Positions 1 to 9,014 of a stretch of 64,000 bases of DNA are shown here, one piece after another; the stretch's first letter is position 1, and each line of letters opens with the position of its first letter. The notes below the pieces were generated by a model. That model was not told where the DNA came from. It ran no database searches and saw nothing but the letters and a program-made list of their open reading frames with translations. The position numbers were made by a program, and so were the translations under genes. The stretch comes from Amorphoplanes digitatis (GTDB lineage: Bacteria > Actinomycetota > Actinomycetes > Mycobacteriales > Micromonosporaceae): contig NZ_JACHNH010000001.1 in assembly GCF_014205335.1 (NCBI RefSeq), positions 558,001-622,000 of the forward strand, in the 5' to 3' direction.

Positions 1-356
1 GCGAGCAGCGCGTGGTCGGTGCTGAGGGCTTCGTACAACTCGGTGAGGGAGCCGGCCGGTGCCGAGGAGATCTCGACCTGGCCGCCGGGCTCGACGGTCA
101 CCGTGCCACCGCCAGGTAACGGATCACCGGGGTGGGAACTGCCTAGTGCGGGTGGTGCGTGAGTGCCGAGGGCTGTTCGCAGCTCGGCGGCCTCGACATA
201 TGCCGCCGGTGCCCCGTCGCGATGGACGGTCCATTCCAGTTCGACGCCGATGCGGCTCGGCGGGCCGGTCTTGAAGCAGATGCCGGAGATGTGCTCGGCG
301 GCCTGTGCGACGTGTTGCAGGGTGTCCTGGGATCTTTCACGACTGAAGGTAGCCAC
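1..356 (-). CDS. egtA: Glutamate-cysteine ligase of ergothioneine biosynthesis (partial, N-terminal part)
   Basis: Only the first ~118 residues lie in the window; the gene runs off the left edge. EgtA makes gamma-glutamylcysteine for ergothioneine synthesis. The translation shows a GCS2-type N-terminus with RIGVELEWTV (substrate-binding strand) and later GGTVTVEPGGQVEISSAP, which is characteristic of this ligase family. The GTG start at 356 is preceded by a purine-rich GGGGGAGGG ribosome-binding site. The rest of an egt cluster would be expected to the left but is not visible. The family is fairly certain; the exact paralog (EgtA versus another GCS2 ligase) is inferred. Confidence 0.85.
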   Translation of the reverse strand, partial: MATFSRERSQDTLQHVAQAAEHISGICFKTGPPSRIGVELEWTVHRDGAPAAYVEAAELRTALGTHAPPALGSSHPGDPLPGGGTVTVEPGGQVEISSAPAGSLTELYEALSTDHALL

Positions 357-461
357 GGCCCTCCCCCGAGTAGTCGGTTCCCTGCCGGACACTACCTACA
401 AAAAACCGACTTGGCATTCCCGCGAGACAATCACTTTGTGACCATTCGTTGATGTTCCAGG

Positions 462-1202
462 TCAGCCGCGTGTGGCCTGGACGAGGAATCGGTGCGCGGT
501 CACCGTGTAGTGGCCGTGCGTCCGGATGGTCGCGTCTATCCGGCGCAGTGCGCGGTCGTACCGCTTCGGAGTGAAATCCCGGACCTGCCACGGCACGGCC
601 CGCAGCTGATAGACGAGGGCGCCGATGTCGTGGAACGTCAGCGGCGGCCGCTCCTCGCGCACGTCCGTCACCCGCAGCCCCGCCGCACCCAGCGCTGCGA
701 CCGCCTCCTCCGCCGTCCAGCTCGTCGCGTACGGCGGCGGCGCGCCCAGCTCCGCGTTCAGGTCGGCCAGATCGTCGCTGCCGACCTGCTGGCTCAGCAG
801 CGTGCCACCGTGCTTGAGCAGGCGCGCGATGTCCTCCGCGGGCAGCCGCCCGTGCCGGCTCAGCACGACGTCGAACTCCTCCTCGCCGCCGGGCAGCTCG
901 GTGACCACGGCCACCCCGAACGGGGCGAGCCGGTCCCGGGCCACCGCCATGTTCGGCGCCCAGCCCTCGACCGCGACGGTGTGCGTGGGCAGGGGCGCGA
1001 GCTCGACCAGCAGCTCACCGCCGCCGGTGTCGAGGTCAAGCAGGCTGCCTGCCCGGCGCAGCAGGGGCCGGGCCAGGTCCGGATAGGACCAGGAGGGGTC
1101 CGATCCGACCGCGCGGCCGTCCAGCCAGGCGAACTCCCAGCCGGTGACCGGCACGCCGACGGCCTCGCCGACGAGCTGGTCGTACTGCCGTGGAGAACGC
1201 AT
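462..1202 (-). CDS. Class I SAM-dependent methyltransferase
   Basis: A 246-residue protein with a Rossmann methyltransferase core: motif I LLDLDTGGGE near residues 54-63, an acidic strand end (VAVEGWAPNMA), and an EFDVVLSRHGRLP region corresponding to motif IV. It probably transfers a methyl group to a small molecule, but nothing indicates the substrate. The ATG at 1202 overlaps a possible forward-strand ATG in the palindrome CATG, so only one of the two can be a real start. The RQYDxLVGEA opening looks like a genuine N-terminus. It is a single gene on the minus strand behind egtA, with a gap of about 105 bp. Confidence 0.8.
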   Translation of the reverse strand: MRSPRQYDQLVGEAVGVPVTGWEFAWLDGRAVGSDPSWSYPDLARPLLRRAGSLLDLDTGGGELLVELAPLPTHTVAVEGWAPNMAVARDRLAPFGVAVVTELPGGEEEFDVVLSRHGRLPAEDIARLLKHGGTLLSQQVGSDDLADLNAELGAPPPYATSWTAEEAVAALGAAGLRVTDVREERPPLTFHDIGALVYQLRAVPWQVRDFTPKRYDRALRRIDATIRTHGHYTVTAHRFLVQATRG

Positions 1203-1266
1203 GCCTGACGGTAACCGGACCGTTCCGCAGGGCGCGACCGGGTTCGGCGCGGTCTACGATCCGGAC

Positions 1267-2187
1267 ATGGTGCGTCTCGGCGGTCGAACGGATGTCGCAG
1301 CGATCGATGCGAGACCATTCGTGGCCGCGCTACCGCCGCTGATCGCACAGTGGCGCTCGTTGACCTTCACCGACGGGGTGGTGCTGCACCCCGTCACCGA
1401 GAAGCCGCACGACGGTCTGCGGGTGGTCGCCGGCCTGCACCCCTATCCGGGTGCCGCCTACCGGCTGATGCTCCGCGAGGACGACGTGCCCGAACCGACG
1501 CCCGAGGAGGCGCTGGTCGCCGCCCGGCTGGAGGACGCCGACACCCTCGCCGCGGCCGAGTGGGAACGCGGCCGGGTCGCCGTGGCGCGCGCCACCGGGC
1601 GGGTGGCGACGACCTGGCACACCTACGCCATCACGCTCGAGGCCGACGACCGGGACCGGACGTGCTTCACCGTCCACCATGACCGCAGCGGCACCCGGGC
1701 ACGGGTCGAGTTCTCGTCCGGGCCGATCGACGTGCTGCTACAGGTGCCCGACTGGCTCGGCTCACACGGCCTGCTCAGCGGCATGGTCAGCGCGCGGGTG
1801 CAGATCGACGCCGGCCGGCTCCCGCCGTACGAGAACGGGGAGCCGCAGCTGGTCGCGACGGTGACCCACCCGCGCGGCCGGGCCGTCGCCGAGCTCGGGA
1901 TGGCCCGCGCCGAGCCGGGCCGCTGGACCGTGACCACGAGCGCGGCCGCCCGCGGTGTCGGCTGGCTCAGGCCGCTGGTCGGGCTGGTCGCACCGTTCCT
2001 GAGGCGGCCGGTGCAGCGCGGGCTGGACGACTTCCTCGTCGCGCTGCCGCAACGGCTCGACGTGCTGAACCAGGAGATCGCGGCACACTATCCGGCGCCG
2101 CCGGACCCGCACACGCTGGCGGCACAGGTGATGGCGGACCTGATCTCGTCGGTGCCGGCGGTCACGCCGGCCTCGTCGCGCGGCTGA
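1267..2187 (+). CDS. Conserved hypothetical protein, about 306 aa
   Basis: I do not recognise this family. The protein is soluble and acidic-to-neutral, with no signal peptide or membrane segment. Its C-terminal half has a stretch (GWLRPLVGLVAPFLRRPVQRGLDDF) that looks like an amphipathic helix. I chose the ATG at 1267 because the in-frame ATG at 1201 would overlap the divergent methyltransferase start. The 1201 start does have a better GGAG box, so 328 aa remains possible. It converges on the aldo/keto reductase with a 6-bp gap. Confidence 0.6.
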   Translation: MVRLGGRTDVAAIDARPFVAALPPLIAQWRSLTFTDGVVLHPVTEKPHDGLRVVAGLHPYPGAAYRLMLREDDVPEPTPEEALVAARLEDADTLAAAEWERGRVAVARATGRVATTWHTYAITLEADDRDRTCFTVHHDRSGTRARVEFSSGPIDVLLQVPDWLGSHGLLSGMVSARVQIDAGRLPPYENGEPQLVATVTHPRGRAVAELGMARAEPGRWTVTTSAAARGVGWLRPLVGLVAPFLRRPVQRGLDDFLVALPQRLDVLNQEIAAHYPAPPDPHTLAAQVMADLISSVPAVTPASSRG

Positions 2188-2193
2188 GGCCGA

Positions 2194-3048
2194 TCAGAGC
2201 GCGATCGCGTCCAGGACCTTTCGGGCGTCGTCGTCCAGGTGGACCCGGCGGGCGGTCATGTTGTCGACCAGGTGGCCGAGCGTGGACGTGCCGGGAATCA
2301 GCAGCACGTTCGGGGCCAGGTCGAGCAGCCAGGCCAGCGCCACCTGGGACGGCAGCGCCTCGAGGCGGTCCGCGGTGTCCATCAGGTCGGGGTGGGTGAG
2401 CAGCCGGTTCACGCCGCCGAACGCCGAGCCGAGCGGGAAGAACGGCACGAAGGCGATGCCGAGCTCCTGGCATTCGCGCAGCAGCGACATGGACTGGCGC
2501 TCGATGAGGTTCAGCGCGTTCTGCACGCAGACGATCTCCGTGCGCTGCACCGCGTGCACCAACTGCTCGCGGGTCACGTTGCTCAGGCCGATGCCGGCGA
2601 TCAGGCCCTCGTCGCGCAGGGAGATCATCGTCTCCAGCTCGACGTCGAAGTCCTCGCCGCCGTCCATCAGCCGCAGGTTCACCGCGTCGAGCCGGTCGAC
2701 ACCCAGCGAACGCAGGTTGTCGTGCACGCCGGCCCGCAGCTGCTCGGGCCGCATCGCCGGCAGCCAGCGCCCGGCGTCGTCCCGCGCGGCGCCGACCTTG
2801 CTCACCAGGACCAGATCATCCGGGTACGGCGACAGCGCGTCCCGGATCAGGTCGTTGACGTAGTCCGGCCCGTAGTACTGAGCCGTGTCGATGTGGTTGA
2901 CGCCCAGCTCCACGGCCTTGCGGAGCACGTCGAGGGCGGCGTCGCGGTCGCGTGGTGGTCCGAAGGCGCCAGGTCCGGCGAGCTGCATCGCGCCGAAGCC
3001 GATGCGTCGTACCGAGCGGTCACCGAGCGGAAAGGTGTCGTCAGTCAC
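2194..3048 (-). CDS. Aldo/keto reductase family oxidoreductase
   Basis: A 284-residue TIM-barrel reductase, expected to use NADPH. The N-terminus RRIGFGAMQLAGPGAFG and the active-site stretch HIDTAQYYG (Asp54, Tyr59) are typical, with Lys84 in LVSKVG. The usual catalytic His is replaced by Asn124 in DAVNLRL. This variant occurs in a bacterial subfamily and may change substrate use. The C-terminal cofactor loop IPGTSTLGHLVDNM is intact. The GTG start at 3048 gives the normal family length. The substrate is unknown and it stands alone. Confidence 0.88.
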   Translation of the reverse strand: MTDDTFPLGDRSVRRIGFGAMQLAGPGAFGPPRDRDAALDVLRKAVELGVNHIDTAQYYGPDYVNDLIRDALSPYPDDLVLVSKVGAARDDAGRWLPAMRPEQLRAGVHDNLRSLGVDRLDAVNLRLMDGGEDFDVELETMISLRDEGLIAGIGLSNVTREQLVHAVQRTEIVCVQNALNLIERQSMSLLRECQELGIAFVPFFPLGSAFGGVNRLLTHPDLMDTADRLEALPSQVALAWLLDLAPNVLLIPGTSTLGHLVDNMTARRVHLDDDARKVLDAIAL

Positions 3049-3118
3049 AGCCTCACTCTACGAGCACCGCCCGCAAATACCTGCCCACCCGCGAGCGACC
3101 CTCCCGTGGGTACCCCGC

Positions 3119-4180
3119 TCAGACGCAGAGGGCGGCCAGGACCTCGGCGATCGCCTCCGGCTTGTGGCGCAGCGTCGCCCGCCCGACCGCCAGCTCGCAC
3201 CGCACCACCGCCGGGTCGCCGGTATCGGCGACGCTCGGCCACACCCACATCCCGGTCTCCTCGGAGAAGCGCCTCGCGTTCGCCTGGTAGCGATCGGCCG
3301 GCACCGACAGCAGCAGGTGCATCATCGGCGTCTGCGGCGGATCGGGCACGACCCGGACCTCCGGCACGTCGGCGAGGGCGCTCGCGATCGCCCGGGCGTG
3401 CCGCAGCCGGGCCGGCATCTCGGCGAGCGCGCCGTCGAGCAGCCCGAGCGCCGAGGACGCCGCCGGCCACAACGCGAACAACGTGCCGCCGAGCCGTCCC
3501 CGCCACTCCCGCACCTGGGCGACGTCCTGCTCCGGGCCGGCGACGCAGCAGCCGGGCAGCGCGCCGATGCCCTTGTAGAACGAGACGTACACGGTGTCGA
3601 AGAGCGCGGCGACCTCGGCGGGCGACCGCTCGTATCCGGCGGAGGCCTCCCACAGCCGGGCGCCGTCGAGGTGCACGGCCGCGCCCCGGTCGCGGGCCCA
3701 CGAGGTCTGCGCGACCAGGTCCTCCCAGGCCGGCAACGCGCCGCCGAGGTCGCGCTGCGGCAGCTCCAGCAGCAGCGCCGCGACCGGCTCCGCGACCTCG
3801 GACAGATCGTCGAGGGTGATCAGCTGCTCGACCTCGCCGACCGGCCGCCCGATCAGCTGATGCAGCCGCGAATGTGCCTGCCCCTCGTGCCGGTCGAGGT
3901 GGCTGTAGGGATGCCAGAGGATCGTCCGGGTGGTTCGCCGGTCCGCGTGCACCCGCAGGGTGGCGCCCTGCGCCATCGTGCCGCTGGGCAGGAACACGGC
4001 GGCCGGCTTCCCGAGCACCGCGGCGACGTGCTGTTCGAGCTCGGCGACCACGCCGCCCTCGCCGTACACGTCAGCCGCGGCGCCGGGGTCGATGCTCGCC
4101 AGCAGCTCCGGCGGACGGATCAGCCCGTTGCCGAGAAAGGAGTCCGTACAGGCGGCGCGGCGGGCGGCGATGTCATCCAC
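3119..4180 (-). CDS. Low-specificity threonine aldolase-like PLP enzyme (beta-eliminating lyase family)
   Basis: A 353-residue fold-type I PLP enzyme. Visible features are the phosphate-binding FLPSGTMAQG, the cofactor-stacking Asp172 in VHLDGARLWE, and the Schiff-base Lys203 in SFYKGIGALPG. The family splits L-threonine or L-allo-threonine into glycine and acetaldehyde, and related members act on other beta-hydroxy or beta-substituted amino acids. Length and motif order fit the aldolase group. The GTG at 4180 is the start. It shares orientation with the aldo/keto reductase, but the ~70-bp gap gives no proof of an operon. Confidence 0.85.
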   Translation of the reverse strand: MDDIAARRAACTDSFLGNGLIRPPELLASIDPGAAADVYGEGGVVAELEQHVAAVLGKPAAVFLPSGTMAQGATLRVHADRRTTRTILWHPYSHLDRHEGQAHSRLHQLIGRPVGEVEQLITLDDLSEVAEPVAALLLELPQRDLGGALPAWEDLVAQTSWARDRGAAVHLDGARLWEASAGYERSPAEVAALFDTVYVSFYKGIGALPGCCVAGPEQDVAQVREWRGRLGGTLFALWPAASSALGLLDGALAEMPARLRHARAIASALADVPEVRVVPDPPQTPMMHLLLSVPADRYQANARRFSEETGMWVWPSVADTGDPAVVRCELAVGRATLRHKPEAIAEVLAALCV

Positions 4181-4220
4181 CGTGCCAGTCTCGCCGCTCG
4201 GGACACCGGTGTCAGGCCCA

Positions 4221-5264
4221 TTAGCGACGGACCGGCATCAGGATCGAGTAGGAGCCGGCGCCGCGCACCGCCAGCGGCTTGATCGGGCCGTCCAGCTCCA
4301 GGACGAGCTGACCGGCTCCGCCCGCGTCCAGGGCTTCTAGCAGGAACTCGCGGTTGACCGCGACATGCGCCTGCTCGTCGGCCGCCCACTCGTCCTCCCG
4401 CGCCACCCGCAGCGCGCCGGCGGGATCCACCGCCAGGATGGTGAGGTCGAAGGGCTTGCCCTCGTGCTCGCGGACCACCGCGGGGACCGAATCCACCGCC
4501 GCCCGCAGCGCCGGCACGTCGACGGTGACCCGCCGGACGCCGTCCGCGCCGAGCTCCACCAGACGGTGGTGATCGGGGAAGCCGACCTCGAGAGGCTGCG
4601 CCTCCAGGCGGCGCCCGGCGACGTCGACGCCGATCCGGTCCTGGCTCAGCGCGAGCACCACCTGCCCGCCCTCGGCGAGCAGCGCGCGCAGCTCGTCGAC
4701 GAACGGCAGCGGAGCCACCACCCGGGCCGGCGACCCGGAGACCGCGGCGGCGGCCTCTGCGACGGCCAGGCGGTAGCGGTCGGTCGCCACCAGGCACAGC
4801 GCGGCAGGCTCGGTCTCGAGCAGCACGCCGCCGAGGATCGGCAGGCCGGGATCGATGGAGGCGGCGAAGCGGACCGCGTCGAGAGCGGCGGCGAGGGCGG
4901 CGGCGGGCAGGGTGATCGTGGTCAAGGTGGTCTCCTGAAGATCCAGCAGGGCGTGGACGCGGGAGAGCTCACGGCGGGCGTCGGCGAGGCCGTCCTCCAG
5001 CCGGTGCAGGTGCTCGTCGAGCAGCTTGCGCACCGCGCGAGGGTTGGCCAGCTCCGACACCGCACGGGTTATCTCCGCCACCGGCATGCCGACCCGGCGC
5101 AGGCCCGCCACCAGGCGGGCCGCCCGGACCTGGTCGTCGCTGTAGCGGCGGTAGCCGTTCACCGGGTCGACCTCGGCCGGGACCAGCACCCCGGCGCCGT
5201 CGTAGAACCGCAGCGCGCTGACGCTCAGCCCGCTGGCCCGCGCGATCTCCCCGATCCCGTGCAT
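4221..5264 (-). CDS. MerR-family regulator fused to a DNA polymerase III beta-clamp-like region
   Basis: Residues ~2-70 are a MerR winged helix (GEIARASGLSVSALRFYDGAG, NGYRRYSDDQVR), followed by a helical dimerisation region to about residue 110. From about residue 115 to the end, the sequence resembles domains 2-3 of DnaN: LPILGGVLLETEP with TDRYRLAVAE, and a C-terminus with VNREFLLEALDA, GPIKPLAVRG and YSILMPVRR, matching the clamp signature before its C-terminal MPVRL. Such MerR-clamp fusions would join DNA recognition to a ring-like fold normally used for polymerase processivity. I chose the ATG at 5264, with GGTGGAG 9 nt upstream; a GTG at 5276 is the alternative. Target and effector are unknown. 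Confidence 0.85.
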   Translation of the reverse strand: MHGIGEIARASGLSVSALRFYDGAGVLVPAEVDPVNGYRRYSDDQVRAARLVAGLRRVGMPVAEITRAVSELANPRAVRKLLDEHLHRLEDGLADARRELSRVHALLDLQETTLTTITLPAAALAAALDAVRFAASIDPGLPILGGVLLETEPAALCLVATDRYRLAVAEAAAAVSGSPARVVAPLPFVDELRALLAEGGQVVLALSQDRIGVDVAGRRLEAQPLEVGFPDHHRLVELGADGVRRVTVDVPALRAAVDSVPAVVREHEGKPFDLTILAVDPAGALRVAREDEWAADEQAHVAVNREFLLEALDAGGAGQLVLELDGPIKPLAVRGAGSYSILMPVRR

Positions 5265-5310
5265 CCTGCTCTCCACCCCCCGAACCCTGCCGCCTCGACC
5301 TGCTAGAGGG

Positions 5311-7578
5311 TCAAGTGTCGTCGTCCGTGACGAGCAACTCGCCCTGGTCGTCGCCGATCATCGTGCCGCGGACGGCACGGGCGTTCAGGCTGTACCGGAG
5401 GTCCCCGCCGGGGCGGGGGTCGCCCCGCACTGCGACCGGCACCGCGATGGCCCGCATGCCGGGGCGCACGGTCGCCACCCACGATCTCACCGCGGGCTCC
5501 CCGCCGGCGAAGGTGGTGAGGAAGAGCCGCACCCGGCCGTGGCCACGCCCGGTCACCCGGGCCGGGATCCGCCATACGCGTACGCCCGAGTCGCCCTCGG
5601 CGCCGCGGGCCTCGCCGAGGTCGATGCGCGGCAGCGGTACCGCCGCCGCCTCGGGCGTGCCGGGCCGCCAGCCCCAGGCGTCGAGGAGCACCGCCCGCCC
5701 GTCCGCCGTACGCGGGGTGAACTCGATCTTCGCGACCCGGCCCCGGAATCCGCCGAGCGGCACCCGGACCTCCTGCGCCCAGGCCGTCGTCGTCCCCGCG
5801 CTGCCGGGCAGGCCGTCGAGGCTGACGTCGCCGAGGCCGGTCCGCGCCCCGCCCGGACCGACGAGCGCCACGCCGAGCCGCGTACCGGCGGTGTTGGGCG
5901 GGACGATCAGCCGCAGCGTGAGCGCCCGGGCGCCGGCCAGCCCGGCGGGGGAGGCCGGTCGCACGGTGACCGGGGTGCCGGGCGCCGACCAGGCCAGTTC
6001 GAGGGCGTACCGGCCGGCCTCCGGGCGGATGTCGCGGTACGGCACGAAGTGCGGGGAACCGGTCGTCCACCGGTAGAGGCAGGACCGCGCCGGGTCCCGG
6101 CCAACCTGCGCGCAGATCCGGCCGCCGGTGACGCGCACGCCGGGTGCCGGCAGGGCCGCCGGCGTGCGCCCAGCGCCCAAAGCGTGGCTGAGCACCCGGG
6201 CCGGGTCGGCCGACCTCGCCCGTACGCCGGAGCCGTCGAGCAGCGGCCGCACCCGGTCGTCGCCGCCGACGGCGAGCCGGGCCGCCGCGGCGATGTAGGT
6301 CGCGCCGGCGCTCTGCTCCTGCCGTGCGGTGAGCCGCGTCGCCCGCCCGGCCGAGCAGACCGGGTCGTCGCCGGCCTCGACGTCGTCCTGGGCGGGCGCG
6401 GCCGACTGCCCGGGCGTCCACTCGGTGTTGAAGAAGTTGTGGTTCGCGCCGATCACGTACAGCGAGCTGTGCAGCGCCCGGCCGGCGCCGACGCCGCGGG
6501 TGGCGTCGATGTATGCCTGGCCTTGCAGGTCGGAGACGTCGTTGTCGCAGCCGGGGAGGATGGTCGCGGAGGGCACGTCCGGCACCGGGTTGTGGCCGAA
6601 CATGGTCGGGCCGATCAGGAGCAGTCCGCGGATCGTCCAGCGGACCCGTCCGTGGTATCCGTCCCGCGCGGCGGGTGGCGGGGTGAGCGTGTCCATCGCG
6701 GCGCGGCTCACGCCCTCGCCGCCGCGGGAGTGGCCCATCAGGAAGACCTTGGACATCGCGGCGCGGGGTGCGGCCCGGACGATCGCCGGTGCGCCCGCGC
6801 GGCCGGCGCCGGCCCAGTCGGCCCAGCGGGCCAGGTGCAGCCGCACGAGCGCCGAGCGGGCCTGCGCACCGCCGTCGTCGGCGTCGCCGTCCTGCGCGTT
6901 GACGCCGTTCGCGGAGACGGAGACGGTCACGTAGCCCTGCGAGGCGAGCAGCCGCTGTGCCTGTAGGTAGCCGCGGTAGCTCGGGATCGGCCGGTGGTCG
7001 CGCTCGCACGGCCAGGAGTCCGTGACCGCGTCGGGGTCGCTGCCGCGGTAGCAGGTCGAGTGGCGCCCGTGCAGGAACAGCGCGAGCGGCCGCCGGCCGG
7101 GTGCGCCCCGCGGCGCGACAACGACGGCCCGCATCTCGACCGGCCGCGGCAGGCCCGGCAGCCGGACGCCGGGCAGGGAGTACTCACCGGTGACCGTCGC
7201 ATGTGGCCCACGGACGCCCGGGTCGGCGGGGTTCGGCGGTAGGGGCGCGGGCAGGGCGACCCCGGCGGCCCGGTCGCCGGCCGCTGCGGCCGCGTCCAGG
7301 CGCCGGCCGCCCGCGCGTACCTCCAGGTCGTCCAGGCGCGCGGCGGCATCTATCCGCAACCGGAACGTCCGGCGGTCGCCTGCCTCGGCCGGGCGGCCGA
7401 GCGACCGGCCGCCCGCGAAGAACTCCACCGCCGCGTCGCCCGTCGGCACGTGCGCGGGCGCCCGCCAGGTCAGCACGTCACCGGTGCGCGACCAGCCGTT
7501 CGCCGCTGCCCGCACCGGTGAGCCGATACCGGTGATGAACGCGGAGGCAAGCGCCACCGCCACGATCGCCGTGCGCAT
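5311..7578 (-). CDS. Secreted alpha/beta-hydrolase (lipase/esterase-like), 755 aa
   Basis: The ATG at 7578 follows GGAGGG and begins a classic Sec signal peptide (MRTAIVAVALASAFITG, cleavage near PVRAAA). After a ~110-residue beta-rich region comes an alpha/beta-hydrolase core. It has the oxyanion region LALFLHGRHSTC, the nucleophile elbow MGHSRGGEG, and a likely acid/His region around GANHNFFNTEW. The ~300-residue C-terminal part looks like beta-sandwich modules. It resembles actinobacterial chlorophyllase/PET-hydrolase-like extracellular esterases, but the substrate is not evident. The open frame continues upstream to 8595; that extension is rejected because it would overlap dapD and lose the signal peptide. 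Confidence 0.8.
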   Translation of the reverse strand: MRTAIVAVALASAFITGIGSPVRAAANGWSRTGDVLTWRAPAHVPTGDAAVEFFAGGRSLGRPAEAGDRRTFRLRIDAAARLDDLEVRAGGRRLDAAAAAGDRAAGVALPAPLPPNPADPGVRGPHATVTGEYSLPGVRLPGLPRPVEMRAVVVAPRGAPGRRPLALFLHGRHSTCYRGSDPDAVTDSWPCERDHRPIPSYRGYLQAQRLLASQGYVTVSVSANGVNAQDGDADDGGAQARSALVRLHLARWADWAGAGRAGAPAIVRAAPRAAMSKVFLMGHSRGGEGVSRAAMDTLTPPPAARDGYHGRVRWTIRGLLLIGPTMFGHNPVPDVPSATILPGCDNDVSDLQGQAYIDATRGVGAGRALHSSLYVIGANHNFFNTEWTPGQSAAPAQDDVEAGDDPVCSAGRATRLTARQEQSAGATYIAAAARLAVGGDDRVRPLLDGSGVRARSADPARVLSHALGAGRTPAALPAPGVRVTGGRICAQVGRDPARSCLYRWTTGSPHFVPYRDIRPEAGRYALELAWSAPGTPVTVRPASPAGLAGARALTLRLIVPPNTAGTRLGVALVGPGGARTGLGDVSLDGLPGSAGTTTAWAQEVRVPLGGFRGRVAKIEFTPRTADGRAVLLDAWGWRPGTPEAAAVPLPRIDLGEARGAEGDSGVRVWRIPARVTGRGHGRVRLFLTTFAGGEPAVRSWVATVRPGMRAIAVPVAVRGDPRPGGDLRYSLNARAVRGTMIGDDQGELLVTDDDT

Positions 7579-7676
7579 CGAGTGCCCTCCGAACCCCGTC
7601 GGCGGGTGCGACGCACCGATGATCCCATTCGCGGGTGATCGGCTATGGCGGAATCGGAGGATGCGCCCCGCAGGGG

Positions 7677-8624
7677 TCAGTCGTTGGCGTGCAGGGCGGC
7701 GTTGAGCTCGACGCCGGTGCCCTTGCGGGGCCGCGCCTCGAGCGCGCCGGTCACCGAGTTGCGCCAGAACAGCAGGCCGTTGACCCCGGACAGCTCGCGG
7801 GCCTTGACGACCCGGCCGTCCGGCAGGGTCAGCTTGGACCCCGCGGTGATGTAGCAGCCGGCCTCGACCACGCAGTCGTCGCCGAGCGAGATGCCGATGC
7901 CGGCGTTGGCACCGAGCAGGCTGCGCTCGCCGATCGAGACCTTGTCCTTGCCGCCGCCGGAGAGCGTCCCCATGATCGAGGAGCCCGCGCCGACGTCGGA
8001 GCTGTCGCCGACGACGACGCCCTGCACGATGCGGCCCTCGACCATCGAGGTGCCCAGCGTGCCGGCGTTGAAGTTGCAGAAGCCCTCGTGCATGACGGTC
8101 GTGCCGGCGGCCAGGTGCGCGCCGAGGCGGACCCGGTCGGCGTCGGCGATCCGCACGCCCGACGGTGCGACGTAGTCGGTCATCCGCGGGAACTTGTCGA
8201 CGCCGAAGACCGAGAGGTGCCGGCCGGCGGCGCGCTCGATGAAGCGCAGCTCGTCCACCCGGTCCGGCGGGCACGGCCCGGCCGAGGTCCAGGCGACGTT
8301 GGCCAGCATGCCGAAGATGCCGTCGAGGTTCTGCTCGTTCGGCCGCACCAGCCGGTGCGACAACAGGTGCAGCCGCAGGTACGCGTCCGAGGCGTCCTTG
8401 ATCGGGTCGGCGAGCGAGCCGACCTCGACCCGGACCTCGACGGTCGACAGGCCGGTGAGCGCCTTCGGCCCGGCGAGGCCGGCGGGCAGCGTCGGCGCCT
8501 GAGCCGGTGCGGCGCCGAGACCGAGGAACCCGGCCGGGAACCAGGTGTCGAGCACCTGCCCCTCGGCGGTGACGGTGGCGAGGCCGATGCCCCACGCGGG
8601 CGAGGTCGAGATCGCGGTACTCAC
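7677..8624 (-). CDS. dapD: Tetrahydrodipicolinate N-succinyltransferase
   Basis: DapD adds succinate to tetrahydrodipicolinate in the succinylase route to meso-diaminopimelate and lysine. The 315-residue protein has the actinobacterial type-2 layout: an N-terminal alpha/beta part, then left-handed beta-helix hexapeptides (VRLGAHLAAGTTVMHEGF, SSDVGAGSSIMGTLSGGG, ISLGDDCVVEAGCYI). The FNAGTLG and GANAGIGI loops are typical of the active site. A GTG at 8624 is the start. dapE lies 2.3 kb away and divergent, separated by an unrelated module, whereas the two are usually close neighbours in actinobacteria. Confidence 0.95.
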   Translation of the reverse strand: MSTAISTSPAWGIGLATVTAEGQVLDTWFPAGFLGLGAAPAQAPTLPAGLAGPKALTGLSTVEVRVEVGSLADPIKDASDAYLRLHLLSHRLVRPNEQNLDGIFGMLANVAWTSAGPCPPDRVDELRFIERAAGRHLSVFGVDKFPRMTDYVAPSGVRIADADRVRLGAHLAAGTTVMHEGFCNFNAGTLGTSMVEGRIVQGVVVGDSSDVGAGSSIMGTLSGGGKDKVSIGERSLLGANAGIGISLGDDCVVEAGCYITAGSKLTLPDGRVVKARELSGVNGLLFWRNSVTGALEARPRKGTGVELNAALHAND

Positions 8625-8645
8625 ACCGCGAACCCTACTAGGTAC

Positions 8646-9014
8646 TCACCTTCCGGTATCCCGGGCGTCGATGATCGCCGCGACGGCCTCGAGCCAGCGC
8701 GCGAACGACTCGTCGGCGCCGTCCGCCTCGGCGGCGACCGCGAGCCACGGCCGGACCAGCGCCGACTGCTCCGGCGTCGGCAGCGGCTCCGGAAGCCGCG
8801 CCGCGTAGCGTGCGCCGCCCCGGCGCACGAGCTCGGCGAGGAAGCTCAGCGACCGCGGCCGCACCCCGGCCAGGCCGGCCTGTATCGCGGCCGGGACCGC
8901 GCACCCGCTGACCATCCCGCCGGCGGCGCCGGGGCCGCGCATGCCGCCCGCGAGCAGCGCCGCGACGTCCACGCCCGCCAGCTGATCCTCGTTGACCAGG
9001 CTGGCCCGGCTCAT
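8646..9014 (-). CDS. Small hypothetical partner of the type VII-like module, 122 aa
   Basis: An unrecognised 122-residue soluble protein rich in Ala and Gly at the N-terminus, with a helical C-terminal half (PTPEQSALVRPWLAVAAEAD, ARWLEAVAAIIDARD). Its ATG overlaps the stop of the upstream cysteine-peptidase gene (ATGA), so it is translationally coupled. By position it could be an immunity protein or chaperone for that protein, but this is inference from gene order alone. The 22-bp gap to dapD makes read-through into dapD possible. Confidence 0.65.
   Translation of the reverse strand: MSRASLVNEDQLAGVDVAALLAGGMRGPGAAGGMVSGCAVPAAIQAGLAGVRPRSLSFLAELVRRGGARYAARLPEPLPTPEQSALVRPWLAVAAEADGADESFARWLEAVAAIIDARDTGR

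Noticed and set aside
1144..1266. Start of the hypothetical gene at 1144 or 1201
   Set aside because: Both overlap the methyltransferase start on the other strand; 1267 avoids this, although 1201 has a better ribosome-binding site.
7579..8595. N-terminal extension of the secreted hydrolase frame
   Set aside because: It is the shadow of dapD on the same strand in another frame; the ATG at 7578 has GGAGGG and a signal peptide.
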